A DNA stretch of 14,132 nt from Candidatus Omnitrophota bacterium (GTDB lineage Bacteria > Omnitrophota > Gorgyraeia > JAFGHF01). How positions within the stretch are numbered: position 1 is the stretch's first letter; each line of letters begins with the position of its first letter. A program made the translations under genes and the position numbers. Location: positions 1-14,132 of the forward strand of contig JAMXCY010000014.1 in the NCBI GenBank assembly GCA_024543015.1, in the 5' to 3' direction. Positions 7,018 through 13,752 of this stretch are shown here, piece by piece. The notes under the pieces are model-generated. The model saw nothing but the letters and a program-made list of their open reading frames with translations, was not told the DNA's origin and made no database searches.

Positions 7018-7593
7018 ATGCTGAATCTAGACCTAACGAAAGTCAAGAAAGAACATTTACTGGTAATTTCTATTATTCTGATTATCACCATTGGCCTTGT
7101 TGCCTACAACAATGTGCTTAAACCCCTGTTGGGTAGAATCAGCGTTGTATCTGGGCAGATAAAAGAGAAAAAGAGAAAAATTCAGCGGGCAGAAGTAAGC
7201 TTTCAAACCTTAGCAGTGCTTGAGGATGAGATCAGGGCAATTAAAATCAAGTCGGATTATTATGAACAAAAACTACAGGCTCCAGCGGAAATGCCGCAGA
7301 TCCTCAAAGAACTAAATCAGATGGCCGAACGCTTGAAGGTAAAGATTGTTTCCGTTAATCCTTTGGAAAGAGAAGAGACAGTTCTGCCGGGAAGCGAAGA
7401 ATTCCTTTTAGAGACGCCACTGAGAATAAAGTTGCAATGCGGGTATCACCAGCTTGGTGTGTTTATCAATCAAATAGAAAATTCAACCAGGTTGATGAAG
7501 ATATCAGAATTAAAGATAAGCAGTGACTCAAGAGATATCTGGACGCAGCAGGTAGAGCTGGTGGTGACCAATTATGGGTTGGTTTCTCAATAG
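7018..7593 (+). CDS. pilO: PilO inner-membrane alignment protein, set 1
   Basis: Bitopic protein of 191 residues that pairs with PilN in the periplasm. A short cytoplasmic tail precedes a transmembrane helix at about 13-30, a charged coiled coil at about 40-88 and a PilO ferredoxin-like domain with the motif CGYHQLGVFINQIEN (141-155). The same CGYHQLG motif recurs in PilO2. AAGGA (7004-7008) lies 9 nt before ATG 7018. Gap to pilN1 is 15 nt. Confidence 0.92.
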   Translation: MLNLDLTKVKKEHLLVISIILIITIGLVAYNNVLKPLLGRISVVSGQIKEKKRKIQRAEVSFQTLAVLEDEIRAIKIKSDYYEQKLQAPAEMPQILKELNQMAERLKVKIVSVNPLEREETVLPGSEEFLLETPLRIKLQCGYHQLGVFINQIENSTRLMKISELKISSDSRDIWTQQVELVVTNYGLVSQ

Positions 7594-7607
7594 GGCTAAG
7601 CAATACA

Positions 7608-8006
7608 ATGAATCTTAATTTTAAAATATTCAGGTTAATTTTGGTTGCTTTTATCTGTGCCGGGATTAGTCCTTTAGTCTTTGCGCAAAGGCAAGAAGAA
7701 AGGTTTGTTTATGACTCGATGGGTAAAAGGAATCCCTTTGTCCCTTTAACAGATCCAAAAAGCCCTACGGGCATAAGGGGCGTCTTTGTTCCTCCTGAAG
7801 TGGAGGTAAAGCTTCCCATAGAAATAACGCTTAAGGGAATATTGTGGAATGGCAAAGAATACTTTGCCATCGTCAATGGCGAGGTAATTAAACAGGGCGA
7901 ACATATGGATAATGTCAAGATAAAAGGGATTGAAAAGGATAAAATAATTTTAGAATACGGGGAAAGAGAATTTACAGTTTTTTTAAAGAAGGAGAAAGAA
8001 AGATGA
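7608..8006 (+). CDS. pilP: PilP periplasmic linker protein, set 1
   Basis: Small periplasmic protein of 132 residues that links PilN/PilO to the secretin. An N-terminal signal peptide (about 1-26) ends in LVFA before QRQ. There is no lipobox cysteine at the cleavage site, so this is a soluble rather than lipid-anchored PilP. The PilP hallmarks are GKRNPFVPL (39-47) and the beta-rich ITLKGILWNGKEYFAIVNGEVIKQG segment (73-97; key residues GILW and GEVIKQGE). Ribosome site is weak (AGGG at 7592-7595, 12 nt away), so it may be translated mainly by coupling. The last 4 nt overlap the pilQ1 ATG (ATGA), which suggests translational coupling with the secretin. Confidence 0.88.
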   Translation: MNLNFKIFRLILVAFICAGISPLVFAQRQEERFVYDSMGKRNPFVPLTDPKSPTGIRGVFVPPEVEVKLPIEITLKGILWNGKEYFAIVNGEVIKQGEHMDNVKIKGIEKDKIILEYGEREFTVFLKKEKER

Positions 8007-9541
8007 GAAAGACGATTTTCTTGATGGTGCTGTTTTCTTTTACGCTTCTCTTATTCGCTATGCCCGGCGTAGCCGAAGAGCTGCCAAAGGAATTACCTGA
8101 ACAGCCGGAGAAGCTTCCTGCCGAAAAAAGCTCCTTGGGATTGGTGACCATGGATTTTGAAGATGCCGATATGCGCGATGTGATTAAGGTAATTACCATG
8201 GCTAGCGGCATGAATATGGTTATCGGCAAAGACGTGGAAGCCAAGGTGACCATATCTTTAAAAGATATGCCTTGGGAGAAAGCCCTGGATGTAATCTTGC
8301 GCACCTACAATTTTACTTATAAAAAAGAAGAAAACCTCATCCGGATCATGACCTTTGAGAAGGTTAAACAGGAGGAAAGAGATATTCCTTTAACCACTAA
8401 AATTGTCTATCTTAATTTCGCCAACGTTAATGAGCTCAAAGGCACTTTGGCAAAGATGCTTTCTGACCGGGGCACTATCGAGGTTGACGCAAGAACCAAC
8501 AGCATGCTGATCACCGATCTCCCGACTAAAATAGAAGAGGCAGAAAAAATTGCCAAGGAATTAGATAGCCAAACCCCGCAGGTGCTCATTGAAGCGATGT
8601 TGGTAGATGTAAAATTGACTAAAGATAATGAATTAGGTATAAACTGGAATATTGTGCAGGCGGAAACATCCCTGGACCAAGATGGCGCTGGCGATACTTA
8701 TGTTGATTATATCCGGATTCCTAGTGCTATAAACACCGCTAGTGCAGCAATTCAGTCAGGGTGGACGCAGAGGCTTGGCCAATATGGTATCGATGGCCTG
8801 ATTAAGGCCTGGATGCAAGACGCAAAAGCAAATATCTTGGCCAGCCCTAAGATTGTTACTCTGGACAATCAAACCGCCAAAATTGAAATCAAGTCTCAAG
8901 TGGCCTATACTCAAGTTACTGCAAGTGACACTGGAGGGGGGGGGAGTAGTAGCACCACTCAATTTAAAGATGTGGTGACCGGCCTGGAAGTTACTCCCCA
9001 TATTACTAAAGAAGGTTTTATCTTGATGAATGTTAAGCCCAGACAGGAATTTGTAGAAGCTATGATTGGCGGTCAACCCCAAATTGGCTCGCGCAGCGCC
9101 GAGACCAATGTCTTAGTTAGAGATGGCGAAACCATAGTTATCGGGGGTTTAAGAAAAGTAGAAGATAATGCCACTTATGTCAAAGTTCCTTTTCTAGGAG
9201 ATATCCCTATCTTGGGACATTTCTTTCGCCAGAAAGATGTACAGAGGATTAATACGGAACTGGTGATGTTTGTGACCCCCCACATCATAGCTCAGCCTGT
9301 ATTGAGTGATGAAGAAAAAGATAGATACGAAATGCTCGATAGAGCCAGAGAGAGTTTTTTAAAAGATTGGGAAAAAGAGAAGAAGAAATTAAAGAAAAGC
9401 AAGAGGCAGGCTAAGCTTTTCAAGGAAGAGGTTACTGAATATATACCTGCTCCAGGCTGCCCTGCTCCAGGCTGCGCCAAAGCAAAAATAGAACAGTTGC
9501 CGCCTTTACCGGAAATTAAAGACTATATCTATTCGTGGTAA
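8003..9541 (+). CDS. pilQ: PilQ secretin, set 1, with Cys-containing charged C-terminal tail
   Basis: Outer-membrane secretin of 512 residues. Seen in order: signal peptide (1-24), a Pro/Glu-rich linker (25-45), an N0/STN domain (about 47-118), an N1 domain (about 133-195, with VDARTNSMLITDLP at 161-174) and the secretin core (about 196-432). The core carries the diagnostic VRDGETIVIGGL (372-383) and VPFLGDIPILGHFF (395-408). There are no AMIN domains, so it is shorter than typical PilQ. The C-terminus (about 440-512) is a Lys/Glu-rich, probably helical stretch followed by a twice-repeated PAPGC (482-491); PilQ2 has no such tail. A Gly/Ser loop (311-317) is encoded partly by a G9 run. The start is set by AAGGAG (7989-7994) 8 nt before ATG 8003. 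Confidence 0.94.
   Translation: MRKTIFLMVLFSFTLLLFAMPGVAEELPKELPEQPEKLPAEKSSLGLVTMDFEDADMRDVIKVITMASGMNMVIGKDVEAKVTISLKDMPWEKALDVILRTYNFTYKKEENLIRIMTFEKVKQEERDIPLTTKIVYLNFANVNELKGTLAKMLSDRGTIEVDARTNSMLITDLPTKIEEAEKIAKELDSQTPQVLIEAMLVDVKLTKDNELGINWNIVQAETSLDQDGAGDTYVDYIRIPSAINTASAAIQSGWTQRLGQYGIDGLIKAWMQDAKANILASPKIVTLDNQTAKIEIKSQVAYTQVTASDTGGGGSSSTTQFKDVVTGLEVTPHITKEGFILMNVKPRQEFVEAMIGGQPQIGSRSAETNVLVRDGETIVIGGLRKVEDNATYVKVPFLGDIPILGHFFRQKDVQRINTELVMFVTPHIIAQPVLSDEEKDRYEMLDRARESFLKDWEKEKKKLKKSKRQAKLFKEEVTEYIPAPGCPAPGCAKAKIEQLPPLPEIKDYIYSW
8936..8944 (+). repeat. G9 homopolymer inside pilQ1
   Basis: Nine consecutive G residues encode Gly312-Gly314 in the secretin core. Loss of one G leads to a TGA at 8976-8978; gain of one gives an in-frame TAG almost at once. 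Either change would remove the C-terminal half of the secretin core. It could be a slippage (phase-variation) tract or a sequencing-sensitive homopolymer. Confidence 0.85.
9446..9475 (+). repeat. Perfect tandem 15-bp repeat in the 3' end of pilQ1
   Basis: CCTGCTCCAGGCTGC occurs twice with no gap (9446-9460 and 9461-9475) and encodes PAPGC-PAPGC. The perfect match implies a recent duplication or active copy-number change. Confidence 0.9.
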
Positions 9542-9547
9542 AGACTT

Positions 9548-9590
9548 ATCCCCCTGCATTCTTGCAGAATGCAAGAAGGGGGATTTAATT
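9548..9590 (+). terminator. Long terminator-like hairpin after pilQ1 with slipped inner arms
   Basis: ATCCCCC (9548-9554) pairs with GGGGGAT (9578-9584). Inside it, either TTCTTGC (9559-9565) pairs with GCAAGAA (9571-9577), or TGCATTC (9555-9561) pairs with GAATGCA (9567-9573). The two inner stems are mutually exclusive. It begins 6 nt after the pilQ1 stop. The following TTTAATT is a poor T tract, so it may be a partial terminator or a 3'-end stabiliser that reduces expression of set 2. Confidence 0.6.
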
Positions 9591-9613
9591 CGCACAAACT
9601 AAAGAAGAATAAC

Positions 9614-9667
9614 AAGGGAGAACAAGTTACGCTTATTATTACTCGCGTAACTTGTGTGCTCATTAAA
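9614..9667 (+). promoter_or_regulatory. Perfect 11-bp hairpin between ribosome site and pilM2 start
   Basis: ACAAGTTACGC (9622-9632) pairs perfectly with GCGTAACTTGT (9645-9655) over a 12-nt loop. AAGGGAG (9614-9620) lies just before it and ATG 9668 is 12 nt after it. There is no other Shine-Dalgarno near that ATG. Folding would bring the ribosome site to an effective distance of about 13 nt, so the hairpin may decide whether pilM2 is translated. As DNA, it could also be an operator. Confidence 0.55.
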
Positions 9668-10687
9668 ATGTTTGGAAAAAAGCCTAAAGAATCAATTGGT
9701 TTAGATATCGGCAATCACTACGTCAAGATTTGTGAGCTAACCCAGAAGCAGGGCAAATACTATTTAAGTGCCTTTGGCATCGAACACTTAGATAATGATT
9801 CTCAAGAAGCTAAGGTTACGGCGATAAAAAAACTAGCCCGGGAAAGCGGGATAACCAGCAACAAAGTCAATATTTCCGTATGCGGACCTTTGGTAATTGT
9901 CAGGTATATTTTGCTTCCCAGCATGACCAGACAGCAGCTGGAGAGTGCCATCAAGTTTGAAGCAGAAAAATACATCCCTTTTAATATTGAAGAAGTAACT
10001 TTAAACGCCCCGATCTTAGAGGAGAAAAGGGAAGATGGTAAAATACGCGTACTGATTGTGGCGGCAAAGAAGTCATTTATCGAAGACTATGTTAAACTTG
10101 TGGAATCATGCGGCCTTGAGCCTCAATTGATCGACGTAGACTCTTTTGCCTTAATAAACTCATTTTTACTGAATAACCCCGATAAACAAGATCAGGGCAT
10201 AATAGCCCTTTTGCACATAGGCGCAAATTTTACCAATATTAATATCTTGAAAGACGGGGTTTCCCATTTTATGAGGGATATTACTATAGGAGGAAGAGAC
10301 TTAACCAAAATCATTGCCGAAAAGCTAAATATGGATTATGCTTCCGCTGAAAATGTAAAATGCAATCCACAAACCCGGCAGGAGGAGATCTTTTCTATTA
10401 TTACACCTGCTTTAAATAATCTTTTAGGAGAAATCAGCCTTTCCTTCAGCTACTATGAAGACCAGTTAGAGCGTGGTATTGACAAAGTCTTCTTAAGCGG
10501 CGGTACGTCCAAGCTGAAAGATTTAGATAAGTTCCTCTCCAGCAACTTAGGGATGGATATAGTCAGCTGGGATCCTGTGCTTAAGCTTCAAGTTAACCCT
10601 GCGCTTAATCAGGAAAGACTAAAGTCCTGCTTGCCGATGCTCTCGGTTGGTATGGGCCTAGCCTTAAGCTCTCCAGAAAAGACTTAA
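9668..10687 (+). CDS. pilM: PilM actin-fold protein, set 2, canonical
   Basis: Actin-like cytoplasmic protein of 339 residues, expected to bind PilN2. It keeps all family marks: phosphate-1 motif IGLDIGNHYVK (10-20), the LPSM...IKFEAEKYIPF signature (83-105), VLIVAAKK (128-135), LIDVDSFALIN (154-164), the RDITIGGRDLTKIIAEKL nucleotide-site helix (203-220) and LSGGTSKL (276-283). The frame is open upstream to an ATG at 9569, but that stretch is made of two hairpins and does not resemble PilM, whereas ATG 9668 gives MFGKKPKESIGLDIG, a normal PilM beginning. No close Shine-Dalgarno is present (see the hairpin entry). It is clearly homologous to the set 1 PilM, though overall identity is modest. 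Confidence 0.93.
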   Translation: MFGKKPKESIGLDIGNHYVKICELTQKQGKYYLSAFGIEHLDNDSQEAKVTAIKKLARESGITSNKVNISVCGPLVIVRYILLPSMTRQQLESAIKFEAEKYIPFNIEEVTLNAPILEEKREDGKIRVLIVAAKKSFIEDYVKLVESCGLEPQLIDVDSFALINSFLLNNPDKQDQGIIALLHIGANFTNINILKDGVSHFMRDITIGGRDLTKIIAEKLNMDYASAENVKCNPQTRQEEIFSIITPALNNLLGEISLSFSYYEDQLERGIDKVFLSGGTSKLKDLDKFLSSNLGMDIVSWDPVLKLQVNPALNQERLKSCLPMLSVGMGLALSSPEKT

Positions 10688-10693
10688 AAAGAA

Positions 10694-11284
10694 ATGATCG
10701 AAATCAATCTTTTGCCCTTAGAGTTACGAGAAAAAAAGAAAGTTGTCTTTGAGCAATTTTTTAAAACAAGATCGGCCTTTATAATTTTAGGGATTCTAAT
10801 TCTACTTCATGCATTGATGCATATCTTGTTTGCTTTAAATGGAATGCGGCTGAGCAAATTAGAAAAAAGTTGGCAGGGTTTATCTGAGAAAAGGGAACAG
10901 ATCGCACAGCTAAATAGGGAAGTGGCAAAGTTCGACCGGGAGATTCCTTTAATTGAACAGCTGATCGAAACCCGGATTTTGTGGTCCGAGAAATTAAATA
11001 GAATCAGCGACTTAATCATAAACGGTATCTGGTTAAATGAAGTAGTATTAGAGAAACAAAAGGCGAGGGCAAGAGGTGGAACTTCAGAGCATCTAATGAT
11101 TCGAGGCAGTGCTGCTTCGCGCACAAAAGACGAACCTGCGCTGATTGGCAGGTTTATGCAGAATTTAAAAGATGATTCCATTTTTTCAGCCGATTTCGTG
11201 GAGATTGAATTAGGGCCGATTAAGAAAAGACAGATTGCGCAAACAGAAGTCATGGATTTTGTTTTCATTTGCCGTTTTAAGTAA
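10694..11284 (+). CDS. pilN: PilN inner-membrane alignment protein, set 2
   Basis: Bitopic protein of 196 residues. The N-terminus MIEINLLPLELREKKK holds the PilM-docking INLLP motif. A transmembrane helix at about 28-48 is followed by a coiled coil (about 50-95) and a C-terminal domain with SDLIINGIWLNEVVL, matching SNLIPSGIWLKNITL in PilN1. The stop of pilM2 is 6 nt upstream and no real Shine-Dalgarno is visible, which points to translational coupling. Confidence 0.91.
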   Translation: MIEINLLPLELREKKKVVFEQFFKTRSAFIILGILILLHALMHILFALNGMRLSKLEKSWQGLSEKREQIAQLNREVAKFDREIPLIEQLIETRILWSEKLNRISDLIINGIWLNEVVLEKQKARARGGTSEHLMIRGSAASRTKDEPALIGRFMQNLKDDSIFSADFVEIELGPIKKRQIAQTEVMDFVFICRFK

Positions 11285-11298
11285 GAGGGAATCGAAAG

Positions 11299-11892
11299 GT
11301 GAAAAAAGTTAAAGATTCTTTTGTTAATAGTCCTTGGGCCAAGGCGCTCTTGGGTCAATACAGACACCAGATAACTTGCTCGATCCTTATTCTGATTAGC
11401 CTGCTTTATTCATCCCTGTTTCTTTTGCCTAAAGCTAAAGCCCTTTTTTTGGAATTAGCTAAAAGCACTCGACTAAAAGCAGAGATTGTTAATATAGAGA
11501 AAAATTGGGCAAACCTTAGCTTATTAAAGGAGAAAATAGGACAGCTTGATCAGAAGGCGCAGTCATATGAAAAAAAGTTACCTGGCGAAAAGGAAATACC
11601 CGCAGTCTTGGAATACCTGTCTGATTCAGCAAAGAAATTTGGCGTGCGCATAACCGAGATTAGACCTGTTGAGCAGGATAAAGGTAAAGATGCCCCCCCT
11701 GCCTTTTATTATAAAGCACCGATCATGCTCAAGGCTGAATGCGGTTACCACCAACTCGGTCGTTTTTTAAACGAACTGGAAAATGCCGACAGATTCATGG
11801 AGATCAACGACCTTAAAATAGTAACCAATCCACGTAAGAGCAATATTCATTATATTCAACTTATCGTGGTAACGTATGTGATGAAAAAATGA
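11299..11892 (+). CDS. pilO: PilO inner-membrane alignment protein, set 2
   Basis: Bitopic PilO of 197 residues starting at GTG 11299, with GAGGGA (11285-11290) 8 nt upstream. The cytoplasmic tail (1-23) is longer than in PilO1. A transmembrane helix lies at about 24-43, a coiled coil at about 47-92, and the PilO domain carries ECGYHQLGRFLNELEN (147-162), nearly the same as PilO1. Its TGA overlaps the ATG of pilP2 (ATGA), so the two are translationally coupled. Confidence 0.91.
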   Translation: MKKVKDSFVNSPWAKALLGQYRHQITCSILILISLLYSSLFLLPKAKALFLELAKSTRLKAEIVNIEKNWANLSLLKEKIGQLDQKAQSYEKKLPGEKEIPAVLEYLSDSAKKFGVRITEIRPVEQDKGKDAPPAFYYKAPIMLKAECGYHQLGRFLNELENADRFMEINDLKIVTNPRKSNIHYIQLIVVTYVMKK

Positions 11893-12248
11893 CCCATATT
11901 TGGCTGTTCTTAGCTTTAGTGTTGACATTGAATTTCAGCTTTGCGCAGGCTGAGGAGGTCTTTATTTACCAGGACAAGGGCAGGCGCGATCCTTTCCGGC
12001 CTCTTGTTGACGAGAATGGTCAGTATGTTTTGGGGGCAGAGCGGCCTTATTCTTCTGGAGTATTAAACTTGTCCGGAATTTTATGGGACTCTCAAGGAAA
12101 GAGCTCAGCCCTGATTAATAATCAGGTTGTAAAAATCGGCGAATCCATTTCTGGATTTACCATAGAAAACATAACCAAAGATAGTGTGACTCTCTCCAAA
12201 GATGGCAAAGAATATACAATAGAACTATCTATAGAAAAGGAGGAATAA
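11889..12248 (+). CDS. pilP: PilP periplasmic linker protein, set 2
   Basis: Small exported protein of 119 residues. The signal peptide (about 1-21) ends in FAQA before EEV. The PilP marks are GRRDPFRPL (31-39) and LSGILWDSQGKSSALINNQVV (61-81; key residues GILW and NNQVVKIGE), equivalent to GILWNGKEYF in PilP1. No lipobox cysteine is present. It overlaps pilO2 by 4 nt and its stop is 1 nt before the pilQ2 ATG; the pilQ2 ribosome site AAGGAGG lies within its last codons. Confidence 0.88.
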   Translation: MTHIWLFLALVLTLNFSFAQAEEVFIYQDKGRRDPFRPLVDENGQYVLGAERPYSSGVLNLSGILWDSQGKSSALINNQVVKIGESISGFTIENITKDSVTLSKDGKEYTIELSIEKEE

Positions 12249-12249
12249 A

Positions 12250-13641
12250 ATGAAAAGAATAAAAGGGAAGTTGTGGATAATCGGCTTTGTTTTGTTGGCA
12301 ACTGCGTTTTTTTATTTTCAAGACGGCTTAAAGGATAGCGCATTGCAAGCGCAGGGAGAAGAGGAATTGATTCAGACGCAAAATGCGCCACTGCCCGCAA
12401 AGACGCAAGCGAGCAATATTACTGTAGATTTTAAGGATGCCGATATCCACGATGTCTTAAAAATCATTTCCTATAAAAGCGGAGTCAATATAGTTGCCGG
12501 AAAAGATGTGGAAGGCATGGTGACCGTAAGATTAGTGGATGTACCCTGGGAGCGGGCCTTGGATGTAATCTTAAAAAACAACAATTTTGTTTATGAACGG
12601 GATCAGGATATCATTAGAGTAACCACAATAGAAAACTTAAGCAAAGAAGAACTGTCCACCCAAATATTCATTTTGAATTATGCCCAGGCTAAAGATGTCT
12701 CCGATATCATAGCGCAGATACTTACCGATAGAGGCCGGGTAAGGTTTGATCGGAGGACAAACCAGCTTTTGGTTACAGATGTCCCTACTAACTTGTACAA
12801 AATCAGCAAAGTGGTGGAGAGTCTGGACAGGAAGATTACCCAAGTATTAATTGAGGCTAAGATTATTGAAACGGTTCTGGACGATGACGAACGCCTAGGT
12901 ATTGATTGGACGCTTTATGCTTCAACAACTGGGTCGGCAAGACCATTTATGTTTCCCTTTGCTTTTGATAAAACCTACGGCAAGACAGGCAAGGAGTATT
13001 TTCCTAAAGTAAAGCAAACTGGCGATTTTGCTGAGAGCGTAGAACAGGGGTTTCCCTATGCGAAAGCAACGGATTTTACTTTCGGCACTTTAAGCTTTAC
13101 ACAATTGCAATCAATAATCGAGATATTAAAGACCCGCTCTGACACCAAGACTCTTTCTAATCCCAGGATTGTTACCTTGAATAATAAAGAAGCTGTGATT
13201 CATGTAGGCCGTAACTATAACATTCCTTTGTATGAAAGAAACAGCTCTACCGGAGTGATGGAAATCACTGATTATAAAGAAGAAAAGGTAGGGGTAAAAT
13301 TGACTGTAACTCCCCATGTAAATGCCCAGAAAGAAATTATGGTAGATTTACACCCTGAGATTAGCTCCTTTCTCCAATTTGACAATTATGGAAACATTCA
13401 AGCTCCTGTTTTTTCTACTCGTGAGGCCATAACTCAGGTAATGGTAAAAGATGGAGAAACTATAGTCATCGGTGGATTAATCAAAGAGGAGACGGTAGAT
13501 TACGTTAAGAAAATTCCTATTTTGGGCGATTTGCCATTGCTTAAATATATATTTAGCAAAACTACCAAAACAGTAGACACAACTGACTTAATTATTTTTG
13601 TTACGGTAACACTTTTAGAGGAGACTAAAAACTTAGAGTAA
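12250..13641 (+). CDS. pilQ: PilQ secretin, set 2
   Basis: Secretin of 463 residues. The N-terminal hydrophobic export segment (about 7-24) is followed by a Gln/Glu-rich linker, an N0/STN domain (about 56-126: TVDFKDADIHDVLKIIS), an N1 domain (about 138-195, with FDRRTNQLLVTDVP at 166-179) and a secretin core (about 197-457). The core has VKDGETIVIGGL (399-410) and IPILGDLPLLKYIF (422-435). The signal cleavage site is less clear than in PilQ1 (ALQA before QGE, 31-34, is possible). It ends directly after the core with no tail. The central region (about 222-280) is enlarged and unlike PilQ1. AAGGAGG (12237-12243) lies 6 nt before ATG 12250, the best ribosome site in the second set. Confidence 0.94.
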   Translation: MKRIKGKLWIIGFVLLATAFFYFQDGLKDSALQAQGEEELIQTQNAPLPAKTQASNITVDFKDADIHDVLKIISYKSGVNIVAGKDVEGMVTVRLVDVPWERALDVILKNNNFVYERDQDIIRVTTIENLSKEELSTQIFILNYAQAKDVSDIIAQILTDRGRVRFDRRTNQLLVTDVPTNLYKISKVVESLDRKITQVLIEAKIIETVLDDDERLGIDWTLYASTTGSARPFMFPFAFDKTYGKTGKEYFPKVKQTGDFAESVEQGFPYAKATDFTFGTLSFTQLQSIIEILKTRSDTKTLSNPRIVTLNNKEAVIHVGRNYNIPLYERNSSTGVMEITDYKEEKVGVKLTVTPHVNAQKEIMVDLHPEISSFLQFDNYGNIQAPVFSTREAITQVMVKDGETIVIGGLIKEETVDYVKKIPILGDLPLLKYIFSKTTKTVDTTDLIIFVTVTLLEETKNLE

Positions 13642-13701
13642 GAAGCAAAGCTTGACCAAGAATAATAGAACAAAAATATCGCAATAGCGTTTTTAACCAA
13701 G

Positions 13702-13734
13702 TAAACGGGTATATTTGCCTACCCGTTTATTTAT
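13702..13734 (+). terminator. Intrinsic terminator between pilQ2 and the RNase G gene
   Basis: TAAACGGGTA (13702-13711) and TACCCGTTTA (13720-13729) form a perfect 10-bp stem with an 8-nt loop, followed by a short T-rich stretch. It lies about 60 nt after the pilQ2 stop and ends the pil transcript. Confidence 0.78.
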
Positions 13735-13752
13735 CTTAAAAGGGATTAAAAT

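Noticed and set aside
9562..9589. TTGCAG with TTTAAT as a promoter for pilM2
   Set aside because: The -35 matches only 3 of 6 and both elements are part of the hairpin after pilQ1; possible but unsupported.
9569..9667. Upstream in-frame extension of pilM2 starting at ATG 9569
   Set aside because: The 33 extra residues are encoded by two hairpins, do not resemble PilM, and the ATG lies inside a terminator-like stem.
13652..13680. TTGACC with AATATC as a promoter for the RNase G gene
   Set aside because: The -10 matches only about half of consensus and the following strong hairpin would terminate the transcript before the gene.
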